Below, piece after piece: positions 24,273-31,680 of a DNA stretch of 38,078 nt. The stretch's first letter is position 1. Each line of letters opens with the position of its first letter. Origin of the DNA: CBCXVS01 sp965178525. Its GTDB lineage: Bacteria; Tectomicrobia; Entotheonellia; Entotheonellales; Entotheonellaceae. The stretch covers positions 1 to 38,078 of the forward strand of contig CBCXVS010000030.1 of the NCBI GenBank assembly GCA_965178525.1. The letters are read 5' to 3'. The position numbers were made by a program, and so were the translations under genes. Below the pieces are notes generated by a model that did not search any database, was not told where the DNA came from, and saw nothing but the letters and a program-made list of their open reading frames with translations.

Positions 24273-25814
24273 ATGCAGGGCTCGCCTCACGCCACCCCAC
24301 ACCGCCCTTGGCCCTTGAGACGCCAGCTGATGCTCGGCCTCGGGGGCATTGTCTTGCTTGCAGGTCAGGTGGTGGGAGAGGTGGTTCGTACTCTGGAAAC
24401 GCAGTACTTGCATCACCGACTCAAGCAGCATAGCCAACAAATGCTCTCGATGCTGGCCGCCGCGTCGCTCGATGCCATTATCAGTGAGGACCGGCCGGTT
24501 CTCAAAACCATGGTGACCCAATCCGTGCGGCGCGATCCCCATATCGTGGTGGTGCAAGTTGAAAATGAAAGCGGCGCGCCGCTCATTGCCTGGCAGCGAG
24601 ACGACACCTCACCTCACGACTCCCACCTTACCTTCACAGAAGATATCACCTACGAAGGGGAACGCTTTGGGCATATCCGGATTGAGCGAGATGTCCGCGA
24701 CTTGCAGACGGATATTACGGCCCATGTCCGTACGATGCGTCTGTTCACCATCGGGGGGCTACTCGCCTTGGGCGCCGCTATCATCTGGTGGCTGCACCGC
24801 CTGGTCACGTATCCCTTGCAACAGATTCACCACCGCCTTACCGCCCTTTCAACTGGGGAACTCGCACCGCAGCAGACACGTACAACAGCGCGTGAATTGA
24901 AAGACTTAAGCGCTTCAGTGGATCGGCTGGCGGCGGCCTTGGAACTGAACCGGCAACGCGAAGCCGACCTGCAGCGGGCTCATGTTCTACTTCAACAGGA
25001 GAGGGACCGAGCTTTGGAAGGCGTCCGGGTCAAGAATGAATTCCTCGCCAACATGTCCGATGAGCTTCGCACCCCGCTGCATGGTATTTTGGGCTTTGCC
25101 AATCTCGGACTTGAGCGCGTCGCCACGGCCAATCCGGAGCGCCTCCGCAACTATTTCACCCGAATCCTCAGCAGTGGCGACCGTCTCTTGGGCCTACTTA
25201 ATGATCTACTTGACTTGGCCAAGCTCGAAGCCGGTAACATGACGTTCGACTTCCAGCCCTGTAATCTCCTCTCTCTCTGTGCGGCGGTCACCGATGAGTT
25301 CCATGCCCTATTTTCGGAGCGGTCCCTCTCGCTTCATTTCACCCCGACCCCAGCCTCCACGACGGCTGTTGTCGATCAGGAGCGGTTTAGACAGGTGCTG
25401 CGCAATCTCCTGAGCAATGCCGTGAAGTTCTCGCCACCAGGGGGAACGATTACGCTGCGTCTATGCCATGGTGAGGCGGCCTTAAGCGTTTCGGTTCGGG
25501 ACCAAGGACCGGGCATTCCGCCTGACGAACTCGAGACGATATTTGAGAAATTCACCCAATCGAGTCTGACCCAGACAGGAGCGGGTGGCACCGGTTTGGG
25601 TCTCGCGATTTGCCGAGGGATCATCGCGGCTCACCATGGACACATCTGGGCGAAGAATGGACCCGATTCCGGCGCAGAGTTGACGGTTGAACTCCCGATC
25701 CTAACCGACATCGTAGACGTGACCACGAGCGCTAGCGGGGATGACAGATTGCGAGAATCCATGCCAGCAGAGGAGCCGTCCGGCGTCGTACAAGGCGGAG
25801 CAGTATCAGGATAG
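24273..25814 (+). CDS. Membrane histidine kinase homologue with Asp in place of the phosphoacceptor His
   Basis: 513 residues. TM1 QLMLGLGGIVLLAGQVVGEV, periplasmic region about 35-150, TM2 LFTIGGLLALGAAIIWWLHRLV, HAMP (YPLQQIHHRLTALSTGEL), a coiled stretch, then HisKA: VKNEFLANMSDELRTPLHGILGFANLG. The expected His is Asp263 (codon GAT at 25059). The catalytic domain looks whole: LRNLLSNAVKFSPPGGTI (N-box), RDQGPGIPPDE (G1), FTQSSLTQTGAGGTGLGLAICRGII (G2). So it should bind ATP, but cannot autophosphorylate in the usual way unless the codon is an error (CAT to GAT). Likely partner is the PhnD-like protein just upstream. A terminator lies at 26003. Confidence 0.88.
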   Translation: MQGSPHATPHRPWPLRRQLMLGLGGIVLLAGQVVGEVVRTLETQYLHHRLKQHSQQMLSMLAAASLDAIISEDRPVLKTMVTQSVRRDPHIVVVQVENESGAPLIAWQRDDTSPHDSHLTFTEDITYEGERFGHIRIERDVRDLQTDITAHVRTMRLFTIGGLLALGAAIIWWLHRLVTYPLQQIHHRLTALSTGELAPQQTRTTARELKDLSASVDRLAAALELNRQREADLQRAHVLLQQERDRALEGVRVKNEFLANMSDELRTPLHGILGFANLGLERVATANPERLRNYFTRILSSGDRLLGLLNDLLDLAKLEAGNMTFDFQPCNLLSLCAAVTDEFHALFSERSLSLHFTPTPASTTAVVDQERFRQVLRNLLSNAVKFSPPGGTITLRLCHGEAALSVSVRDQGPGIPPDELETIFEKFTQSSLTQTGAGGTGLGLAICRGIIAAHHGHIWAKNGPDSGAELTVELPILTDIVDVTTSASGDDRLRESMPAEEPSGVVQGGAVSG

Positions 25815-26002
25815 CCCGCCGGCCTACTGGAGCGCTTTGAGCCCAGAAACGACCTTCGACCCTATGCTTGTTAGCGTCTTGGGTCTAATCTGCGTCTCCT
25901 TCGTCTGGAAGTATGCCCGAAGTCTGTCATGTCGTGGGAAGCTCGATTAGGACGACAATGGCGCGCTTTGGCGCAAACGTGCCATTTGTGTCCAGTAAAC
26001 CG

Positions 26003-26023
26003 GACGCCTTGGCGTCTTTTTTT
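26003..26023 (+). terminator. Rho-independent terminator
   Basis: GACGCC-TT-GGCGTC followed by seven T; effectively a GACGC stem with CTTG loop. It lies 190 bases after the kinase stop and 75 bases before the epimerase ATG, so it separates the two units. No gene is supported in 25815-26097. Confidence 0.8.
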
Positions 26024-26097
26024 GCGTCGATACGACCTGAAAGCCAGAACTATTCTCAGCGCCCCACAGAGCCGTCAGCACGGCAAAGGAGAGTCGG

Positions 26098-26649
26098 ATG
26101 CAGGTTTTAATTACAGGTGGAGCGGGTTTCATTGGTTCACATCTGGCTGAACAATGCCTCGAACGTGGCCATAAAGTCTGCATCATCGACGACCTCTCAA
26201 CCGGTTCCCTCGAGAACATTCAACATGTGCAACGTCACCCCGGTTTCACCGCCTACATCGATACGATCAGCAACGCCCCGCTCATGGCTGAACTCGTGGC
26301 GATGAGCGACGTCATCTACCATCTCGCGGCGGCGGTTGGTGTGCGCTTGGTAGTCGAGAGTCCTGTACGAGCCATGGAAATGAACCTCCGAGACACTGAG
26401 ATGGTCCTTGCGCTCGCGGCAGAGAAACGCAAGCGCGTTCTGCTCACATCGACCTCGGAAGTGTATGGCAAACGTGATCGCGTCCCCTTCCGTGAGGACG
26501 ACGACCTGGCCATCGGGCCAAGTAGCAAGGGCCGCTGGAGCTACGCCTGCTCGAAAGCGATGAATGAATTCATGGCCGTGGCCTACTGGAAAGAGAAACG
26601 CGTGCCCACGGTGATTGCCCGGCTGTTTAATACGGTCGGTCCGCGGTAG
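26098..26649 (+). CDS. NAD-dependent nucleotide-sugar epimerase/dehydratase, N-terminal part, ended by in-frame TAG
   Basis: Start ATG 26098 behind AAAGGAGAG. Extended SDR: GGAGFIGSH dinucleotide motif at residues 7-15, DDLSTGSLENI, YHLAAAVGVRLVVESP, LLTSTSEVYGK and the catalytic Tyr149-x3-Lys153 (YACSK), then VIARLFNTVGPR. The TAG at codon 184 replaces the near-invariant Gln of the motif NTVGPR-Q-TGRYGMV, and the frame continues without change into the next entry. Closest to the UDP-glucuronate decarboxylase / UDP-glucose epimerase-like group. Provides an activated sugar for polysaccharide synthesis. CAG to TAG is the most likely event. Confidence 0.87.
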   Translation: MQVLITGGAGFIGSHLAEQCLERGHKVCIIDDLSTGSLENIQHVQRHPGFTAYIDTISNAPLMAELVAMSDVIYHLAAAVGVRLVVESPVRAMEMNLRDTEMVLALAAEKRKRVLLTSTSEVYGKRDRVPFREDDDLAIGPSSKGRWSYACSKAMNEFMAVAYWKEKRVPTVIARLFNTVGPR

Positions 26650-26664
26650 ACCGGCCGCTATGGC

Positions 26665-27081
26665 ATGGTGGTGCCCAATTTTGTGCGGCAAGCCCTTACC
26701 GAGCAAGATATGACCGTGTTTGGCAGCGGCGAGCAGCGCCGCTGCTTCACCCATGTGACCGATGTGGTGCAGGCTTTGATCGCATTGGCGGAACATGCCG
26801 AGGCGGTGGGGCAGGTCTACAATGTGGGGAGTGATCAGGAAGTCACGGTCGCTGAGCTGGCGTGGCGCGTCAAACAGCTGACCGGGTCGGCGTCGCGTAT
26901 CGTCTTTATCCCCTACGATCAGGTCTACGAGGAGGGGTTTGAGGACATCCTGCGGCGTGTGCCCGACGTGTCGAAGCTCCGTGACCTCATTGGTTATGCG
27001 CCTCAGAGGCGGCTCGATGAGATTCTGACGCATGTGATTGCGCACGAAGAAGCGCGTCTCGGTCATGCCGCACGGCTATGA
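26665..27081 (+). CDS. Nucleotide-sugar epimerase/dehydratase, C-terminal part
   Basis: Same frame as the preceding entry; coding resumes straight after the TAG at 26650 with TGRYGMVVPNFVRQALTEQDMTVFGSGEQRRCFTHVTDVVQALIAL, then YNVGSDQEVTVAELAWRV and the tail YEEGFEDILRRVPDVSKLRDLIGYAPQRRLDEIL, all diagnostic of UDP-glucuronate decarboxylase-like enzymes. The whole gene is 327 codons including the TAG. Its stop overlaps the next gene's ATG (ATGA at 27078). Confidence 0.85.
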   Translation: MVVPNFVRQALTEQDMTVFGSGEQRRCFTHVTDVVQALIALAEHAEAVGQVYNVGSDQEVTVAELAWRVKQLTGSASRIVFIPYDQVYEEGFEDILRRVPDVSKLRDLIGYAPQRRLDEILTHVIAHEEARLGHAARL

Positions 27082-27413
27082 GTGTGCCCATATCCCTCCT
27101 GCTGGTGAGTCTGGGCGCGTTCCTGAGTGGGGTTGTCTTGACGTGCCTTGCTCGTGCCGTCGCCTGGCGTCTGGGTGTGGTGGCTGCGCCGCGAGCCGAT
27201 CGTTGGCATGCGAGGCCGACGGCCATGTTGAGCGGCGTGGCGATCTACGCGGCATGTGTGGGGGGGTATCTCGTCTATGCGCCGCCGCTCCGGCAGGCAT
27301 CTCCCATTCTGATCGCGGGCACGTTCCTGTTTGTCACCGGGCTGCTCGATGATGTTGCTTGCTGCGGCTGGGGTGGTCGCGTGCGGGATGCACTTGCCAT
27401 AGACGCATGTTAA
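27078..27413 (+). CDS. MraY/WecA-like phosphosugar transferase, N-terminal part, disrupted
   Basis: Starts MSVPISLLLVSLGAFLSGVVLTCLARAVAWRLGVVAAPRADRWHARPTAMLSGVAIYAA: the N-terminal helix and the 'D.P..R..H..P.P..GG' region of the family (here RADRWHARPTAMLSGV). GTFLFVTGLLDDV contains the catalytic DD. After DDV the frame is lost: AAAGVVACGMHLP continues in another frame with no room for the usual basic 'p..KL..Q' segment, so roughly 40 bases seem missing. The reading from 27361 also hits TAG at 27400. Likely an inactive gene unless the assembly is wrong. Confidence 0.75.
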   Translation: MSVPISLLLVSLGAFLSGVVLTCLARAVAWRLGVVAAPRADRWHARPTAMLSGVAIYAACVGGYLVYAPPLRQASPILIAGTFLFVTGLLDDVACCGWGGRVRDALAIDAC

Positions 27414-27471
27414 GGTCTGCAATGACGTCATTACGCTGCTTTGGCTTGTCGGCCTGACCAATGCGATCAAC

Positions 27472-28083
27472 TTGCTCGATAATATGGACGGGCTTGCTGC
27501 GGGTGTGTCGCTCATCGCCTGTGTCTTCCAGGGTCTCGCCTTTCTCTGTAACGGTCAGATGGCTGCGGCGGTATTGCCAGCTCTATTGGGCGGCGCATTG
27601 CTGGCGTTCCTCCTATTCAATTTCGCTCCCGCCTCGATCTTTATGGGCGACTGTGGCTCGATGTTTCTCGGTCTCATGTTGGCCGGTACCCCGTTGTTGA
27701 GCGATTACCGCCGTACGCCTAACCTGGATGTGGTATGGCTTGCGCCCGTCCTCATTATGGTGCTGCCGATATGTGACACCTGCATCGTCATGGTCACGCG
27801 AGCGCTGTCGGGCCGACCGATCGTCCAGGGTGGGTGTGATCACGTCTCACACCGTCTCGTGGCGCTCGGCATGTCAGAGCGGCGAGCCGTGCTCCACTTG
27901 TATAGTGTTGCCACCTGTTCAGGCGTTCTCGCCCTCTTGGTGCATGGGTTGCATGCCGACGTGATTGGATTGCTCGTGCCGAGCTTTGCGCTGATCGTCC
28001 TCGGCGCCGGTGTGTACCTTGGCAAAGTCCCCGTCTCTCCTCAGGCCGATGCGGAAGCAACGCGTGGCCCGTTGCGAGGGTGA
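27472..28083 (+). CDS. MraY/WecA-like phosphosugar transferase, C-terminal part
   Basis: Open frame continues upstream to the TAG at 27400 and includes NDVITLLWLVGLTNAINLLDNMDGLAAGVSLIA, with the conserved NAINLLDNMDGLAAG motif, then LLFNFAPASIFMGDCGSMFLGLMLAG (the F.GD.GS motif), PICDTCIVMVTRALSGRPIVQGGCDHVSHRLVALGMSERRAVL with the H-H-H cluster (CDHVSHRL). These enzymes transfer a sugar-1-phosphate to undecaprenyl phosphate. This half looks intact; the 5' half is separated by a deletion/frameshift and a TAG. Confidence 0.83.
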   Translation: MLDNMDGLAAGVSLIACVFQGLAFLCNGQMAAAVLPALLGGALLAFLLFNFAPASIFMGDCGSMFLGLMLAGTPLLSDYRRTPNLDVVWLAPVLIMVLPICDTCIVMVTRALSGRPIVQGGCDHVSHRLVALGMSERRAVLHLYSVATCSGVLALLVHGLHADVIGLLVPSFALIVLGAGVYLGKVPVSPQADAEATRGPLRG

Positions 28084-28104
28084 CGCCTGCCGCGTGCGCG
28101 CCTG

Positions 28105-28224
28105 TAAGTACCGAAACAAAATTAAATTTAGATCTTTCCTACTAAATTCATATTTTTCCTCTGGAAAAACGATGTCGCTAATTTGGTCCCGGGACTTATA
28201 AAGGTGATTCTGTCCCGGGACTTA
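28105..28224 (+). repeat. Palindromic element copy B, longest form
   Basis: 120 bp with outer inverted ends TAAGTACCGAAACAAAAT (left) and, reading inward from the right, TAAGTCCCGGGACAGAAT (14 of 18 match). It contains the core 28141-28175 that is identical to copy A. The 13-mer GTCCCGGGACTTA occurs twice, at 28186-28198 and 28212-28224. Compared with A and C it has an extra 26-bp right end and about 20 extra bases on the left, so it may show the ancestral element. Lies between the broken phosphosugar transferase gene and pyrF. Confidence 0.75.
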
Positions 28225-28563
28225 AATCCGGCCGTTTTGCTTTCCGCCTCGTTCCGTTGCTTCTCCGTCCACACCCCAGCCTTGACTTGTCGCGCATCTC
28301 GTCTATATCCTATTCCTGAAAACGCTGCTGCGTGTGGAAAGCATTCTACCGCTCGGGCTGCGTCCAGACTCGTAAACGTCTTGTTTCCCCCGATGTCTCC
28401 ACCGTACCCTTGGCATGCTAGCCAAGTGCGCCTCGCTTCGTCAGCACTGCGTTCCGGCCCTGGCCGTGGTATGCTAGCGGCAGAGGAAATCCTGCGTGGG
28501 GACGCTTTGCTGCTTGCGCTGCCCACGCCCGTCATACGCCGCCGTCGTGGAGTATGCTCAGTT
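28225..28563. other. pyrF upstream region with no supported gene
   Basis: 340 bases. It stays open in the pyrF frame but has no protein-like pattern. It contains a possible sigma-70 promoter (28282-28309) and an inverted repeat CTTGGC-ATGCTA-GCCAAG at 28409-28426. Nothing else recognised. Confidence 0.5.
28282..28309 (+). promoter_or_regulatory. Possible sigma-70 promoter for pyrF
   Basis: TTGACT, 16-base spacer, TATATC. Both hexamers match four or five of six consensus bases. It lies 255 bases before the pyrF ATG, so the leader would be long. Confidence 0.4.
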
Positions 28564-29517
28564 ATGTCGAATCCGGTTCATTTTGCTGACCGTCTGTGCG
28601 CCGCCATTGATGCCAAGGAGAGCCCCGTGGTGGTGGGGCTCGATCCCCGGCTGGAGAACCTGCCGCCCTTTTTGCTTCGGTCTTGCTATGCGGCCTATGG
28701 CCGGAGCACGCGGGCGGCGTCCGAGGCCCTGTGGCTATTCAACCGGACGATTATCGATGCTGTACACGACCTCGTGCCCGCGGTGAAACCACAACTCGCC
28801 TGTTATGAGCGCTATGGGCTAGAGGGATTACGCGCCTATTCCCGCACCGTGCAGTATGCTCGCGAGGCCGGTTTGCTGGTGATTGCCGATGCCAAGCGCA
28901 ATGATATCGGCCCCATCGCCAGCCTGTATGCCAGCGCCTTTCTCGGGCTCTCCGCCGCATGTGAACCGGAGGAGCGCGGGGATTTTGTCGCCGATGCCGT
29001 GACGGTCAATGCCTACCTCGGCCGCGACGGCATTGAGCCGTTTGTGGACGGTGCGCAGCAATCTGGGACAGGGGTGTTCGTCCTGGTCAAAACCTCGAAT
29101 CCTTCCTCAGCAGAGCTACAAGATTTGTGCCTCGACGGACGTCCGCTCTACGAGCATATGGGGGCGTTGGTCGAGACGTGGGGGCAAGAACTCCGAGGCG
29201 CTTACGGGTATTCAGCGATAGGGGCTGTGGTCGGCGCCACGTATCCGGAACAGGGGCGGCGTTTGCGCACCTTGATGCCTCATACCCCATTTCTGCTGCC
29301 GGGATACGGGTCGCAGGGGGCGACAGCCTCGGACGTCGTCGGGAGTTTCGATGCCCATGGCCGCGGGGCCCTCGTCAATGCCTCCCGCAGCATCATCTTC
29401 GCGTATCGTCGGCCGCCCTACGACACGTGTTATGGCGCGGCAGGGTATGGCGTGGCCGCACGGGCGGCGACACAGCAGATGCGGGCCGACCTGCGGCTGG
29501 CCTTTCTGGCGCGATAA
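28564..29517 (+). CDS. pyrF: Orotidine 5'-phosphate decarboxylase, type 2
   Basis: 317 residues from ATG 28564; the frame extends to 28183, but the conserved N-terminus MSNPVHFADRLCAAIDAKESPVVVGLDPRLENLP sets the start. Motifs: AVKPQLACYERYGLEGL, LVIADAKRNDIGPIASLYASAFL (catalytic D-x-K-x-x-D: ADAKRNDI), VTVNAYLGRDGIEPFV, VFVLVKTSNPSSAELQDL, FLLPGYGSQGAT and LVNASRSIIFAY. The long form, with the DAKRNDI core, is the type 2 (PyrF/ODCase_2) subfamily. It converts OMP to UMP in pyrimidine synthesis. A housekeeping gene, so the EPS locus ends before it. Confidence 0.94.
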   Translation: MSNPVHFADRLCAAIDAKESPVVVGLDPRLENLPPFLLRSCYAAYGRSTRAASEALWLFNRTIIDAVHDLVPAVKPQLACYERYGLEGLRAYSRTVQYAREAGLLVIADAKRNDIGPIASLYASAFLGLSAACEPEERGDFVADAVTVNAYLGRDGIEPFVDGAQQSGTGVFVLVKTSNPSSAELQDLCLDGRPLYEHMGALVETWGQELRGAYGYSAIGAVVGATYPEQGRRLRTLMPHTPFLLPGYGSQGATASDVVGSFDAHGRGALVNASRSIIFAYRRPPYDTCYGAAGYGVAARAATQQMRADLRLAFLAR

Positions 29518-29838
29518 CCGACGGAGGTAGGAAGACAAAAATGTGTTATAATGGAGCCGCATATCCCCTAGAGTTGTGGTCATAGACGGGAGGAACGGTC
29601 ACTGTTTTTCGCTCGCTCGTTGTGCGACGCACAACTGCTGTCCTCCAGCACAGCGCCGGTGCGGCGTGAGAGCGTCCGCTCCGTCCCCGGCGCGTGATGA
29701 CGCAACTCACTGTACGCTTGGGCCCCGCTTGCTATCCACATGCTTCCTTGACAATATTTCCTGCACATCGCATGGATAGTCTTTCCTTATGGATGTGGCC
29801 CAGAGACCTACAGAGCTTGAACGAGAGGAGGACCGCTT
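29518..29838. other. hflX upstream region with no supported gene
   Basis: About 320 bases. It has an extended -10 at 29544-29552, a hairpin GTTGTGC-GAC-GCACAAC at 29619-29635, a TTGACA at 29748-29753 without a good -10, and the ribosome site GAGGAGG at 29825-29831. A small RNA or structured leader is possible, but I recognise none. Confidence 0.45.
29544..29552 (+). promoter_or_regulatory. Extended -10 promoter element
   Basis: TGTTATAAT: a perfect TATAAT hexamer (29547-29552) with the TGn extension. No clear -35, which extended -10 promoters do not need. It would give a leader of about 270 bases for hflX. Confidence 0.45.
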
Positions 29839-29868
29839 ATCAAGCGTATACACGGCAACACGACAGGG

Positions 29869-31491
29869 TTGAAAGCCAATCAAATCCGGCGTTTGCAACA
29901 CATCTATCGCCGCAAGGTGCCGGCACAGCAGATCGTGACGCAAGAACTGGCACGGTACCTGTGTGAGCTGTCGCTTGAAATCGCTCGCCAAATCGGCGTG
30001 TTGATTGATCGCAAGGGTGGTATCGAGTCCGTCATGGTCGGCGACCATAAAGGGATTTTCTTGCCTGACCTGGGGCGCTTTCGCGTCGCCACAAATCGTC
30101 TGCGCGGGCTGCGCTATGTGCATACGCACTTGCGTGGCGAGCCGTTTACGGCGGATGATATGGCCGATTTGGCCCATCTGCGCTTTGATGTCATGGTTGC
30201 GCTTGGGGTCGGGGCCGATGGCTTGCCGGATGGGGCGCACGTGGCGTCGCTTTTGCCGGACAATCCCGAGGGCAAGCAGTGGGACGTCGAGGAACAGATG
30301 TCGCTGAACCGGCTGGAGGAAAATTTTCTCCGCTTCATTCAGTCGCTCGAGGAGGAGTTCGAGCGGACACAGCGCGCCTATGACGTGGGGGGGGACCGTG
30401 AGCGAGCGTTGCTCATGAGTGTGACCTCCGGGAGCAAGGCGGCAGCTGAGGAATCGTTGGATGAGCTGGCAGAGCTGGCGGAGTCGGGTGGCGTGGTGCC
30501 TGCAGACCGCATTGTTCAGCAGCGGCAGCGTATCGATCCGCACTACGTGCTGGGACGTGGGAAGCTCGATGAAGTCATCGTGCGCGGGTTACAAGTCGGG
30601 GCGGACCTGCTGATTTTTGATCAGAGTCTGACCCCCGGCCAGAGTCGCGCCATTGCCGAGCGCACCGAACTCAAAGTCATCGACCGCACGATGCTGATTC
30701 TGGATATCTTTGCCCAGCGTGCGCATAGCCGCGAGGGCAAGCTCCAGGTTGAACTGGCACAGCTCAAATATCTTATGCCCTATCTGGCCAATAAAGGCAC
30801 GGCCCTGTCGCGTCTGGCCGGTGGCATCGGCGGGCGTGGCCCAGGCGAAACCAAGCTGGAGATCGATCGGCGGCGGGTTCAGGGCCGCATCAACCATTTG
30901 GAAAAGCAGCTCCACAGCGTGGCGCAGCGTCGTCACTTGCGGCGCCAACAACGCCAGCGCCGGCAACTCCCAGTGATATCGATTGTCGGCTATACCAATG
31001 CTGGCAAATCCACGCTGCTCAACGCGCTGACCAACAGTAGTGTTTTGGTGCAGGATCGTCTCTTCGCCACCCTCGATCCGGCGAGCCGCCGGCTGCGATT
31101 TCCGCGTGATCTGGAGGTGATTATTACCGATACCGTCGGCTTTATTCGGGATTTGCCCCCGGATCTCCTCGCCGCCTTTCAAGCCACACTGGATGAACTC
31201 CACGATGCCGATCTGTTGTTGCATGTGGTGGATGTGAGTAGTCCTTACATCGATGAGCATATCCAGGCGGTGGAGAAGATCTTGGGTGAGCTGGATCTCG
31301 ATACGATCCCCCGGCTCATCGTGTGTAATAAAATGGATCTGGTCAGCCCTGAAATCGCGGATAATCTCGCGCGCCTGCATCAGGGCGTGGCGATCGCTGC
31401 CCATGATCGGCGGACGCTACCTCCATTGATCGAACGCTTGCAAGAGGTGATTGCGGCGCAGGCGCATGAGTTGACAGCTATTAGCTGTTAG
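29869..31491 (+). CDS. hflX: GTPase HflX
   Basis: 540 residues from TTG 29869, the first standard start codon. The same frame upstream reads IKRIHGNTTG before the LKANQIRRLQHIYRRKVP segment, and the only good ribosome site (GAGGAGG, 29825-29831) points to codon ATC at 29839, so the true start is probably ten codons earlier. N-terminal nucleotide-binding HflX domain with VLGRGKLDEVIVRGLQVGADLLIFDQSLTPGQSRAIAERTELKVIDRTMLILDIFAQRA, signature LAGGIGGRGPGETKLEIDRRR, and the G domain: G1 GYTNAGKST at about 374, G3 DTVGF at 421, G4 NKMD at 487. It is a ribosome-associated GTPase that splits stalled 70S ribosomes. The last codons lie inside a heptamer array. Confidence 0.93.
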   Translation: MKANQIRRLQHIYRRKVPAQQIVTQELARYLCELSLEIARQIGVLIDRKGGIESVMVGDHKGIFLPDLGRFRVATNRLRGLRYVHTHLRGEPFTADDMADLAHLRFDVMVALGVGADGLPDGAHVASLLPDNPEGKQWDVEEQMSLNRLEENFLRFIQSLEEEFERTQRAYDVGGDRERALLMSVTSGSKAAAEESLDELAELAESGGVVPADRIVQQRQRIDPHYVLGRGKLDEVIVRGLQVGADLLIFDQSLTPGQSRAIAERTELKVIDRTMLILDIFAQRAHSREGKLQVELAQLKYLMPYLANKGTALSRLAGGIGGRGPGETKLEIDRRRVQGRINHLEKQLHSVAQRRHLRRQQRQRRQLPVISIVGYTNAGKSTLLNALTNSSVLVQDRLFATLDPASRRLRFPRDLEVIITDTVGFIRDLPPDLLAAFQATLDELHDADLLLHVVDVSSPYIDEHIQAVEKILGELDLDTIPRLIVCNKMDLVSPEIADNLARLHQGVAIAAHDRRTLPPLIERLQEVIAAQAHELTAISC

Positions 31492-31519
31492 CTATCAGCT
31501 ATCAGCTATCAGCTATCAG
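31474..31519 (+). repeat. Heptamer array, TCAGCTA type, overlapping the hflX stop
   Basis: About six degenerate copies of a 7-base unit (AGCTATC/AGCTATT). The first copies encode the last residues of HflX and its TAG stop. It can pair imperfectly with the array at 31619-31660. Confidence 0.85.
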
Positions 31520-31618
31520 TAAAGAAAGGTTATGAGCTGTGCGCTTTTCATGCCGCAGCCGCGCGGGACGAGGATGGGGTCGGAGATCAGAAGAGCGGTC
31601 AGGCAAGACGAAAGCGTT

Positions 31619-31660
31619 TAGAGCTGAGAGCTGAGAGCTGAGAGCTGAGAGCTGAGAGCT
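31619..31660 (+). repeat. Heptamer array, GAGCTGA type, upstream of the SDR gene
   Basis: Nearly six perfect copies of GAGCTGA, ending 20 bases before the SDR ATG. It is largely complementary to the array at 31474-31519. Confidence 0.9.
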
Positions 31661-31680
31661 TTTCATACGGAGCACGTGGG

